Made by a program: the position numbers and the translations under genes. Source: a virus. Taken from it: a stretch of DNA of 50,949 nt. Under the pieces are notes generated by a model, which saw only the letters and a program-made list of their open reading frames with translations, did not search any database and was not told the origin of the DNA. The stretch is taken from positions 1-50,949 of the IMG/VR virus record IMGVR_UViG_3300046810_000362, one strand, 5' to 3'. Below, in pieces: positions 8,403-20,600 of the stretch (position 1 is its first letter; every line of letters begins with the position of its first letter).

Positions 8403-8615
8403 ATGTGGGCTGGAATCTGGATCGCCTGGAGCCTGGTCTTCGCCGTCGCCGAGGGCATCGCCCTGGCCAACAAACGCGACGACGACACCCTCTCCGAGAA
8501 CTTCCGCCGCCTCTTCCGCACCCGCACCAGCAGAGTCGGCAGAGCCATATTCGCCGTCGGCTGGTTCGGATTCTCCGGCTGGTTCGCCATCCACATCCTC
8601 ACCGAAACCATGTAG
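8403..8615 (+). CDS. Small two-helix membrane protein
   Basis: The 70-residue product has a hydrophobic N-terminal helix (WAGIWIAWSLVFAVAEGIALA), a basic cytoplasm-type loop (ENFRRLFRTRTSRVGR) and a second helix (AIFAVGWFGFSGWFAIHIL). The gene starts 5 bases after the nuclease stop, with GAAGGAG overlapping that stop as ribosome site. The two-helix design fits a holin or a small membrane anchor, but its head-gene position does not help decide. Function unknown. Confidence 0.7.
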   Translation: MWAGIWIAWSLVFAVAEGIALANKRDDDTLSENFRRLFRTRTSRVGRAIFAVGWFGFSGWFAIHILTETM

Positions 8616-8627
8616 GCCCCGGTCACG

Positions 8628-8657
8628 GCGTCGCGCCCGCGCAGTAGGGCGCGACGC
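8628..8657. terminator. Hairpin whose right arm contains promoter element B
   Basis: An 11-bp perfect inverted repeat (8628-8638 with 8647-8657, loop 8) lies just after the membrane-protein gene. Its right arm, GGGCGCGACGC, includes the GCGAC box at 8651-8655, so a read-through terminator and a new promoter appear fused. Confidence 0.5.
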
Positions 8658-8687
8658 TAACCACCACCGGTGTGCATGGTCCGCGGC
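8651..8687 (+). promoter_or_regulatory. Two-box element copy B (leaderless-type)
   Basis: GCGACGCTAAC at 8651-8661, 13-base spacer, CATGGT at 8675-8680, then CCGCGGC and ATG 8688. No Shine-Dalgarno is present before the giant gene. Confidence 0.75.
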
Positions 8688-11600
8688 ATGCTGAATCGCC
8701 CCGATGCCGCTGAGTTGCAGGACCTGAGTGACGACCTCGAGGTCAAGGCCGCCCGCCGTAAGTGGAACCCCGCCCTGCACCCGCGCGACAGCAAGGGGCG
8801 CTTTATCGAGACGGGCGGAACCGTCCGGCTGTGGGGCGGCAAACTCGCGCGCGTCGTCCGCGCCCTCCCCAACGACCGCATCCTCGTCCAGGACCAGACC
8901 AGCCCGAACGAGTTCAACGGCCGCAGGCACACCACCAGCGCCAAGTGGGTGTCCATGGTCGCCCGCCCGGACGGCTCCGCCCCCACCGACAACGAGGACA
9001 AGGTCCAGGCGGAGGACGAGAAGCGGTACAGCGACCCGCGCCGCGGCAACGGCGTGGCCCGGGACGACGACGGCGACCCCGACACCCCGAACGACCCCCA
9101 CGACGCCGACGATCGCGGCCGTCCCATCGGTGACGATGACGACCCCGTCGGACCCCGCGAGAACGACGACCAGGACGAGCCCGCCGACGGCAAGCTGCCC
9201 GTCCACGTGCTGGCCCTGCCCAACCGGCCTCACGGGGCCGGCGCCCGTTTCCGGGACACCGCGGCCGTCCGCCAGCACTTCCTCGACCTCGCCGAGCGGC
9301 CGGGCCAGAAGCCGAAGATGGCGCAGTTCCTGCGGTCCGTCGCGGGCGACGACGACCGCCTGGAGACCTCCCACAACGGCAAGGTGGTCGCGCTCCGCGA
9401 CGACTCCACCGGCCGCTGGTACCTGACGGCAACCGGCACCGGGCAGCGCATGGACGCGGCTGGTGACTTCGCCACTCCGGACGAGGCCCTCAAGTTCGCG
9501 CGGCGCCTCGACCACAGCACGACCCCGGCCGGACAGAACTCGATGGGCCGTGGCGGATTCGACTTCTCGGATCCGGACCTCGACCAGGCCGCCGGCGCCT
9601 GGCGCTCGACTCAGGGCGAGAACATCCAGGCCGCCATCAAACGGGCCCGCCAGGAGTTCGACAGCTCCCAGCCCACTCCCGCGGCCCCGTCCGCCAACGG
9701 CAACGCCCCGGCGACGGTCAGCCGTGGGGATCTCAAGCCCGGCGACCGCGTCACGGTCACCGTCTCCCAAAGCGCCATCGAATGGCCGGAGAGCACCCGC
9801 GACAAGGCGAAGCCGGGAACGGTCACCGTCGAGGGCACGGTCGCCCCCACCTACTCGCCCGGCCCGGGTACCACCGGTGCACCCCTGGTGGACGTCACGC
9901 TGACCGGCCCGGACGGCAAGGTGATCGTGTCCGGCGACACCGTGCGCGTCATGCGCATGCCGAGCCAGGTCGAGGTGTCCGGAAGCGTCGACGGGTTCGC
10001 GCCCGAGGAGATGCGCGCCGACCGCGTCCGCGTCGGCGACGTCATCGCGCGCGGCTCCTTCGGGCACGTCGTCACGGACGTGCGCCGGTACGACGGCGGC
10101 CGTACCTTCACCACCCGCAACCTCGGCGGCCGCGGTGAGATCGACCAGTTCGGCACGCGCTCCGACACGATGCTGGACGTCATCCCGAAGGCCCGGCGCC
10201 GGCAGGAGGACGTCCAGCGCGACATCCCCAACCGCACACAGCAGCACCCCAACAGCACCGACGCCAAGCGCGCGGCCGCGGGAATCCTCAACGACTGGGG
10301 CAAGGTCAACGGGCTCGCCGGGCAGCAGTGGCCGGACGGGGCGCCGGAGGAGTTCCGCGCCCTGGCCCAGCACATGCAGAACGTCACGGACGTCCCGAAG
10401 GGGGCCGAGGGCTACCAGCAGAACGCCGACGCCATGCGCGGGGCCCTGGCCTCCCTCGACGATCTCGACACCGACGGCCTCGACCAGGACCTGGTGAAGG
10501 CGCTGCACCGGCTCGAGGAGAACCTGGACGCGAACGCCGACCGGTTCGCCGCCGACTCCCGTGCGATCAGTGAGAAGAAGCGGCAGCGTGCGGCCGGGGC
10601 CGACTCCCCGCAGCCCGCGGCGCCGGAATCTGCCACCCCGGAAGCGAGCACCAGCAGCGACGCGCCCACGGGCGAGACCACTACCCCGGACGAGCCGCTG
10701 AAGCACGCGTGGGACGACCCCGAGGGTCTGGTCACGCTGACCATGCCGTCAGTCGTCGCAGATCACGTCTCCGAAGAGGGGACGTGGCCCCTGCAGGACC
10801 CGGACACGCGCAAGGCCCTTGATGAGGCCAAGCGAGGTAGCAACGGCACGATCAAGGTGACCGCGCCGATCGAAGTGCACCACATGCTGCTTGAGGCCGC
10901 GGAAGTGCTCTCGGGCAATGGTGGAGACGCCGAGCCGAACGAGATCCGGGGTTACAACAACTACGCCAAGCGCGTCCACGAGGCAGATGCCGAGGTGACG
11001 CGGCGCCGCGAAGAGAGGAACGCCAACGCGCCGGGCCCGGAGACCGCGGAAACGGGGAACGCCGCAGACGGTGACGCCCCGTCGGCCGACGCGCCGAACA
11101 CAGCCGAGCCCAGCAACCAGGACGACAACGGCACCGTCACCCTGACCCCCGACGAGGTGTCCCGGCAGCTCGACGCGGTACGCCCCGAAGGCTCCAAGGC
11201 CCCGTCCTCCATGGACGACGGGGAGATCCGCGACGAGATCGTCTCCCTGATGGAGCGGGAGATGCAGAACGGCGGGGAACTGTCGGGCGTCGACCGCACC
11301 CGCCTGGCGGTCCTCGAGGCAGAGGAGGGGCGCCGCGCAGGCCGCCCGCCGAAGCGGGAGGAGTCGAAGCCGAAGCCGCCCGCGGAGGAGCCCGGAGGCC
11401 TGTTCGACGTCGGCCAGGACGAGCCGCAGCCGATGTTCGCCGACCCGAACAACCCCGACGACCGGCCCGCCGACGAGTTCGGCACTCCGGACATGTTCGC
11501 CGACGCCGAGGGCCGCGACACCAGCAAGCTGCGCCCCGTGCAGACCCGCGCGCCCCAGGACTTCCAGGCCGGGGACCGGTTCGTCGACGCCGACGGGCGC

Positions 11601-14600
11601 ACGCACACCGTGGCGGAGCAGCCGGTGCGCACCGGCCGCGGCCGCGTCCGCGTCGTCGACGAGGACGGCCGGGAGCACTTTCTCAACCCGGACAACGAGC
11701 TGCGGGTGCTGCACCCGGACGAGGAAGCCCCCGAGGTGCCAGAGGCGAACGCCCCCGAGGGCAACATCCCCGACGCAGACGCGCCGAAGAGCGACGCCCC
11801 GTCCACGGACGCCCCGGAAGGCGAGACGCCGGCGGACAACGCCCCGGAGACCGAAGCACCAGAGGCGGAGACCCCGGGCCCGGACGCTGCCGACGTTCCG
11901 AGCAACGCCGACGCCCCGGCGGACGCCGAACCCGCCGCGGCCCCGGACAACCAGGTCCGCATCGACCACAGCGGCACCGGCACCACCGTCCGCTTCCCCA
12001 CGCCGAACGGCATGGTCAGCGACGAAGAGTTCGCGGTGCTGCGCCGCCTGGGCTTCAAGGGCAGCAGGGACAGGACACAGCCGCGATTCTTCTACTTGCC
12101 CAGCAACATGACGCTGTCGCGCCGTGAGGACAAGGTGCGTCAGCTCAAGGAGTGGCTGGACGGACGGGGCGTTGCTTACCAGGCGCCGCAGGACGACGCC
12201 GAGAAGCCGGACCTGACACCGGAGCAGCTCGAGCAGCTCAAGGACCGGTACCACGCTCCGGCTGGCACCTGGGCCACTACGGACTTCCAGCCCGGCGACG
12301 AGGTGTGGACCGGCCGTTCCTGGGACACGGTCGACTCGATCGGCCCGAAGAACCTGCGCCTGCAGGGCCGCGGTTCCACGCCGTACGACAGCGTCCTCGC
12401 CCGCCGCCGCGGCGGCGAGATCCGCACGATGTTCGACGCCCCGGCCGACGACGGTACGCCGCGCCCGGGTGCCGACGACCCCAAGACCATGCGGGACGAG
12501 CAGATCGCCCAGGAGCTCGCCCACCTTCGCGGCGCCACCCTGCCCGAGGGCAACGACCCGTCGGCCCGCGCCGTGCGCCGCCAAGTCACCGCCCGTATCC
12601 GCGCCCTGAACGACGCCCAGTCCGAACGGAACTTCGCCCGTCGCCGCGACGAGATGAGCCGCCGCGACCAGGCCGGCCTCGTCCGTGACCCTGCCCGCAT
12701 CGCCCGGTTGAAGGGCGAGCAGGTCCAGGGCCGGGACGGTGCGCCCATCGGCATCGTCTACCCGGAGAAGAAGGGGAAGTGGGTGTTCGTCGACCGCGAC
12801 GGACGCACCCCCACCCGCGAGAGGTACCCGAACCGCGCGGCCGCCATCACCGCCCTCAACAAGATCACCGACGACCGCAACCAGCGGACCGGAGAGGGCT
12901 GGAAGCACTCGGCATGGGACGACGTCCAGCCGGGCGACACCGTCCGCGTGCCCGAACTGGGCCGCCCGGAGGGCGCCCGCGGCCGCACCGTGACCGGCTG
13001 GTCGGAGCCCCTCGAGGTCTCCGAGATCCGCCGCGGCGACATGGGCCAGGTCCTCATCACTGGCCGCCGCGGCGACGAGGACGTCCAGCTCGAGGTACCC
13101 CGCACCGACGCCACGTTCGGCACGTCCAAGCCCGGCACGGTGCCGGACCGAGAGCCCAGCGACGCCGGCGGCGGCATGGACTGGCGCCAGATGCGCCCCG
13201 ACGACTTCGGCCAGGACGAGATCCCGGCCGCGGACGCGAACCAGAACGAGCCCCGTCCCACCGACGAGTTCGGCACGCCGGACCTGATCGCCAACGGCAC
13301 CCCCGACACCGCCAACACCCCCGGCGACGAGACGGAGACGGCCCGCACGGTCCTCGACCGGCTGCCAGAGCTCCCGCCCCTGCCCAACCTCACCGGCCTG
13401 TCCCGGCAGAACAAGGACGACGTCCGGCGCATCCGCGGCGACTACGCCAAGATCCGGGAGTCCCTCGACGGCATCCTCGCCGGGGACCCGCCGACCGGCG
13501 ACGCCCGCGAGGACCTGCGGCGTGTGCGCGAGCAGCTCGACTACGTCGCCGGGCGGCTGAGCGGGGACCACCTGCCCGACGCCGACGCGGCGCAGTCCGC
13601 ACGGGCCAGCCTGCTCGAGCTGGGCCAGGACCTGGACCGCACGCTCGCCGCGCTGCCCGAGCGAACCCCGGAGTCTCAGGGAGACGGCCCCAACGGGGGC
13701 ACCCTGTTCCACCCGTGGGACATCCAGGACGGCGACCTGGTCCGGTTCGACGCGGAGAACCCCGCCGACCGTAACCGTGGCCTCGCCTCGTACTTCGGCA
13801 CTTTCCGCGGCCGCGCATCTTCGGCGTCCGGTGACCAGGGCCGCACCCTGGTCGCCTACCAGAGCCGTCGCTGGAACGACGAGCGGCAGCGCTGGGAGAA
13901 CGACCAGAGCCAGCACACCGTCACGATGCCGACCCGCGGTCTCGTGGAGCGCTTCACCCCCGAGCAGTGGGACGCCTGGCAGCGCCCCGGGCAGTCCGAG
14001 GGCGACCGGAACACGGCTGACAACGCCACGGCGCCCGACGCGCCGATCCGGGACACGTCACCGGCGGACATGACCGACGAGGACATCGAGGCCGAGCTCG
14101 AGGAGCTGCAGGCGTGGCAGAACCGGCACGTCGCGAACACCGGGGAAGGCCCGCGCGTTCAGGGCAACGCCATGCTCGCTCTCTCTCCTGTTGGCAACCG
14201 CCGGCGCCACCTGTACGAGGAGCAGCGCAAGCGCGCGGTCGCCCGCCAGGACCGGGAGAAGCGGGAGAAGGAGAAGCAGGAGCGGGCCGAGGCGCTCGCG
14301 CGTGCCGAGATCGGCAAGCGGAACGATGACGGCTCGTACCCGGTGACCGTCGACGGCGAGGACGCTGGCACCGTCAGCCAACTCGCCCGTAGGTGGCGCT
14401 ACACCAACGCCGAAGGCGACACGGCTCCGGCCGAGCACACGAGCCGCGCCAACGCGGTAGCTGCGCTCGTCCGCAACCGCGACATCCGCCAGCAGCAGGC
14501 CACCGACGCCGACCGGCAGGAGCAGTCCCGCAGCGAGGCACCCGAGGGTTGGGTACTGGGAGACCGCGCCGACGTCGCCGAGAACGACATCATCCGCGTG

Positions 14601-17600
14601 CCGATCACCCGGCAGGACGCCGACGGCCGCCCGTACCCCGTGGGCTGGAGGCAGCCGGTCCACGTAAACAGCGTGACCCAGAACGACAACGGGACGATGG
14701 TCCTGTCCGTCTCCAACCTCGACGGATCGCGCTCGGACATCAGCCCTGTCTTCCTGAGCCACCCCGACGACACCTTCGCGTGGGCCAACGACCGGACGCG
14801 GCCGGAGCCGACCCCGCCGTGGCGGCACGAGCTCCGCGCCCGTATGGCTGACATCGGCGACGACATCGCCACCCTCCAGGGCAAGGAGGGCTTGCAGGAC
14901 CCGGAGCGGATTCAGCGTCTCCAGGACCTCATCCAGCGCGTCAGCCGGGGCGAGACGGACGACCTGCAGGGCGACCTTCGCCGCATCCGCGACGAGGCGG
15001 CGTGGCTGGAGAGCCAGTTCACCGACCCGGATGTGGATCTCCCGTACGAGACCCGTACGTACAAGTCGTGGGCCACCGCAGCCCGTATGAAGGCCGAACG
15101 CGACCTTCGGTATCCGGACTTCCAGAACACCGACGGAAGCACCCTCAACGGGCCGGGCAACGGCCCTGACGAGCCGGCCACCGCTGACGCCCCCGACTGG
15201 GCCGACGATCTGGGGGACGGCGTTTGGCTGGACAGGCCGAAGAGGGGTGGCGGTCCCCGCAACATCTACGTCGCCGGTCAGATTGAGGGCCTCCTCGGAC
15301 GGGAGAAGCCGCAGGGCCGCTACTACTGGTGGCGGCCGGGCGGCCAGACCGGCGAAGGTCGATACGACACCCCCGAGGAAGCGGCTCGCGGCTTCGCCCG
15401 CGACATGCAGGAGCGGGGCCTGCCGAGCCTGAGCGGCCCCCGTGACGACGAGAGTGACTCCCGACAGTCCAGCGACGACCGGGCCAGCCGGGCGCAGGAC
15501 CTGTTCGGCGAGGGCATGAACGCCGTAGGCGGCGATTCACTGTCCGAAATGCAGGAGCTCGACGACCGACTCGGCCGCGCCGACTCCGCCGACGACCGGG
15601 ACGCGGAGCTCCGCGACATCGCCGACCGTATGGACGCGCTCGCTGAGCAGTACGAGCTCGCGGGCCCGCAGGGTGAGCTCGCTGCCGATCGGTTCCGTCG
15701 CGCTGCGCGCATTGCCCGCGGTGAGCAGGACGACCGCAACGAACGCCGCGGTGACGACAACGGCCAGGCCGACGGCGACCGCCGTGTCGACGGCGAGTCC
15801 ACCGACGGCCAGAACGACGACAACCGCGACGAGACGACGGGCGAGGACACCCCGGCGAGTGGGGACGACGAGCAGCAGAACGACGACCAGCAGGACGACC
15901 GTCAGGACGACGGGGAGAGCCGCGGGCAGCGCCGCGACGGCGACCTCGACGGTGGCGCAGCCGACCCCGACGGCGAACCCGACGGCGGCGGCGCGGGCAC
16001 GCCCGACACCCCTGGCGACAGCGACAACTCGAGCAGCGACGGCGACGGCCCCAACAGCCCGGATGACGAGGGGGACGGCCCGGACGCGGGCGCGAACGAC
16101 GACGAGGAGGAGGACCGGCGGAAGCGTCGGCGTCGCCGCCGTAACCGCGGGGGCGGCAACGGCGGTCCCGGTGGGGGCGGTCCCGGTGGTCCCGGCCTGC
16201 CGCACCTGAGCCTGCCGGACTTCAACGTGCCGAACGCGACCGGTGGTGGAGGCGACGGCAGCGCGGGCGGTCACGACGGCGGCCGATCCGCTGCCCGTCA
16301 CCGCGATGTGGACTCCCTGCGGAACGCCTGGAGGACCGGCGACGGTCTCACCCCAGCCGAGGACACCCCCGAGCGGCGTGCCCTCCTGGCACAGGCCGCG
16401 GATCGTGAAGGCCTCGCCCTGTCGCCTGACGGCGGTCTGGCCATGTGGCCCGAGCCGCAGGACAACGGCAGCACCGTGTGGCGCTTCGCTCAGGCCCGCA
16501 ACGGCACGAACCTGCCCGGCATCACCCTGGCCTCCGACGACCCCGAGGAGGCGCGCGCGCTCGCCGGACGGTTCGAAGAGATCAGCGACCGTAACGGCGA
16601 CCCCTTCGACTGGCACCAGGCGTGGGGCCCGAGCAGCGTGGCCGCGTGGCGAGACGGGGAAGGCCGCAACCTCCCCCAGGCCCTCCGCGCTGTTCAGGAC
16701 GACTACGAGCGGGAGCGCAACGGCGCCTTCACACTGCCCGACGACCTCACCGGTCTGGACGATCCCGACCTCGAGGCCGCCTACCGGCAGGGTCTCGGCC
16801 CGGAGGACGAGCTCCGCGTCATAGCGGAGATGGACCGCCGCGACGGCTACGTCGACGAGCGGATCCGCGCCGCTGTACCAGACACGCCGCCAGCGAACGC
16901 CGACGAGGCAGAGCGCCGCGGCCGCGCCATGGACGAGGCCCTCGGCTTCGGTGACACAGACGTCACGCAGCCCGCGCCGGCCACCCCCGGACGGATGCGC
17001 CGCGAGTTTGACGCCCTCGACGAGGAGCGATTCCAGGCCGCCATGCAGGCCACCGGCGGCCGCATGCTCAGCCCCGAGGCCGAGGCCCAAGGCATCGACC
17101 CCCGGGCCCTGTTCTCCGGCGGCAAGTACAGCAACAAGCGCGCGAAGGAACTGGCCTCGCCCGAGCTGAACCACTGGTTCGACGGCGACGACGAGACCCC
17201 CGGAAACGGCCGCCTCACGTACCCGCAGTACCGGCAGCGGGAAGCCGACCGTGCCCTTCGCGCCGAATTCGCCGACTGGGACGAGGCCCGCTACCGGCAA
17301 GCCATCGACTTCACGAACGGCTACTTCTTCCGCCGTGAGTACAAGTACGGCTTTACCGACTTCGACGAGCGGGAACTGTTCTCCGGCGGCAGCCTGTCCG
17401 GGCGCGACCGGTGGCGGCAGTACGCCAGCGAGGAACTGCAGGAGTGGTTCGACAACCACGGTGGCCGCCAGACGTTCGCCCAGTACAAGCAGGGCCGCCG
17501 CGACGGCGACCGCGCGGAACGACACCAGCACGAGGAGGAGCTGCGCCGCACCGCTGAGGAAGGCACGCCCGAGGGCACGGGCCCCCTCACGGCTGACGAC

Positions 17601-20600
17601 GTCACTCCCGCGCCATCGGCCTCAATGCGCGGTGAGAGCGAGGAGGACGCCGCATTCCGGTTCGGCGGCCACGACCGGATGAAGGAGTTCGCCGGCATGG
17701 CCGAGTTCCGCCCGGACGAGATCGCCCAGGGCGAGTCTGTGTGGCTGAACGGTCAGCGGATCGGCACCATCGTCAACCTGAACCGGTCGAATCCCGACCG
17801 CGGGCAGGTGTGGAAGGCCCAGCCGTTCTTCGGCCTGGGCGACGACCGCCAGAGCCGTTCCCAGTCCCGTGACACCGCTATCGCCAACCTCGTCGTCCGT
17901 GCCCTGCAGGACGGCCCCACGGATTCGGCGAACCCCAACGAGGACGTGTGGGACAGCGTGACCTGGCGCCTGGCGAACGTGTCGCGGGGGCTGCCGGAGC
18001 TGCCGGAGTCTCTCCGCAACGACCCGGAGGCGCGCGCCCGGTACGAGCGTCTGTCCTCCCTGGTCGACGCCTTCCGTGATCAGCACTCGCCCAGCGGGAA
18101 CCTCCGGCAGGACCTGGCGCAGGCGCGCGACGACTTCGCATGGCTGCACGACGCCGTGAGCGGCTCCAAGCAGAAGAGTCAGCAGCGCGAGGCACTGTCC
18201 AACCTGGACAGCCGCACCTACTGGGCGGGCCAGATACTCGATGCCCTCGGCGGCCCGGAGAACGACCTCGAGCGGCCCCGTGCCGAGGACGAGCCAAATA
18301 GCGATGGCGACGCGCCGTCCCCCGCGGTTCCGACGCCCGACGAGCCCGTGAACACCCCGGAGGACACCGTCCGTCCGCCGGCGGAACCCGAGCCGGAACC
18401 GGACCCGGACCCGATCGGTGGCCAGCCCGCGCACTGGGCCCGCGTCGAGGACCTGGCGCCCGGCGACATGGTCCGTATGAACGGCACCACCAAGAAGGGC
18501 CGTCCGGTCCAGCGTGCTGGGTACTGCTACACCGCCCCTGTGCGCGTTGAGGTGACCCGCCGCGGTCGGACCGAGCACATGTGGCGGACCTGGGTCACGG
18601 AGAACCCGGACGGCACCGGCGCGGCCGGGAACGTCTACACGTCCATCAACGCCACCGCGGCGCGCGCCGAGGCCCCGGACGATGTCGTGCCCGGGTCTCC
18701 GGCCAGTGGCGCTCAGGCCTCCCTCCGGTCCGGTGATCTGCCCGACCAGATCCCGGCGGACCGTAGCGGCCGCGGCCTGTTCCCCGGCAGCACTGTCACC
18801 GGCTCCAACGACCGTGAAGGCACCGTCACCGGCGCCACCAACACCACCGTGGCGGTGCACTGGTCCGACGGCAACGACGACACCGCGCTCTCACCGACCG
18901 CGGTCACCGTCACCGACAGCCAGCGCCCCGACGGTTGGACCGCGTCCGGCCAGCGTGTGACCCCGCAGAACGTCGTCAGCGACACCGATGGCGCGCTCCT
19001 CGGGCCCGTTAACAACGTCGACGGCGACAACGTCACCATCACCACGGCCGACGGAACCGTCACCCGCAGCGCGGGAGACCTCAGCGTCACCGGTGAAGTC
19101 CGCGACGACGTCCCCGCCGCGGCACCGGTGACCGGCATTGACGAGCCGGCGGCCGCGGACCTCAAGGACGGCGACGTCGTGGTCCTGGACCTCGACGGCA
19201 CGCTTACCACCGTTGCGATCACCAGCCCGCCCACCAGGGACGGGGACCGCGTCACCCTCCAGTACGCCGACACCACCACCGGCGAGATGGGCGAGATCGA
19301 CGTCGACGCCAGCGCGGTCCTCCCGCGTGCCCAGGGGCCGGACGGCAACGCTCCCGATCTCGGCCCGGACGACGCTCCCGAGCCCGACGACGACCTGGTC
19401 GTGCACGAGCCGCCGCACCGTGTGGAGCCGGTGACGGGACCGACCGTCGACCCGGAGCTCAGCTCGAGCGACCGGGACGCCATCGGCGACCACGCCGACG
19501 GGCCGGACGACGACCCGGACGCCCAGCAGGCCGCGGCACGGATCACGGCCGACCTGCCCGTCACCCCGGAGCAGGCGTCGGCACTGGCCACGCAACTGCG
19601 CGCGTCCGCCGACCCGTCGACGCTCGAGGGACGTGCCGCACTGCGGGCTGCCGATCACCTCGACCGGGCCGCCGGTCGAACCCCGCCCGCGGGCCTCGAC
19701 CGGCCCCGCCCGTCGAACGCCGCTCAGGTCAGCGAGGGCGACCTGGTCGCCATGCCTGACGAGCGCCACGGAGACCAGGTGCGCGTCTTCCGCGTCATCG
19801 ACGCCGAGGACGGGCCCGGAGGCGTGCGGAACTTCCTCCTCGAGGACGAGAACAACCAGTGGCGGCGCCGAGTTGTCCACGGGGCCATGCCTGTGTGGCA
19901 GCTCCCGGAGGCCGAGCCGGACCCCGTCACCCCGCCCGACGCCGACGACACCGACGCGACCCCGGACCCTTCGAGCACCCCCGGGATCCCCGGCGGCCCG
20001 ATGCGCCGCGCTGGAGGGGACCCGGCCACGCCGAGCACTCCGGCCACGCCGGACGCCTCGAGCACGCCGGACGAGCCCACGACGCCCGTCGCCCGGGTTC
20101 GCCCGGGAAGCCTGCGCCGCGGCGACGTCATCGACGCACCCGTGAGCCGGACCGGCTACCAGTTCAACGGGCACCGACGGCTGACCATCATCAGCGAGCC
20201 GCAGCGCAACGGCTGGTGGATGCAGCTCACCGGTGTCGACGAGGACGGCAACGTCCACGACTTCGGTCTGCACAGCGGCCGCGCCGTGAACGTCTACGAC
20301 CGGAACCGGCCCACCCCGGCCCTGCCGCCGGCCGGAGCTCCACGCGACCCCAACCCGGCGCCGCAGTCCGCCGCCGACCGGATCATTGCCGACCACCACC
20401 GCGCGGTCGCGGCCCGCATCATCGACGAAGCCATCGCGGGCACCGAGCCGCCCGGCGACATCCACGCCCTGCGTGAAGGCATCGCTCAGCGCCTCACCCC
20501 CGAGGCCTTGCGCGATGCCCGGCAGGCGGCCCGCCAGGACGCCCTTGACGCCCTCGACGCCGCCGGTGTCACCGGCGACGACCGCAAGGCAGCACGGCAG

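Noticed and set aside
10749-13916. Long minus-strand open frame inside the giant gene (and similar ones at 8352-10706, 15537-17531, 18891-20816)
   Set aside because: High GC leaves antisense frames open; their translations are Val/Leu/Arg/Gly-biased with no motif, and they lie opposite a convincing plus-strand protein.
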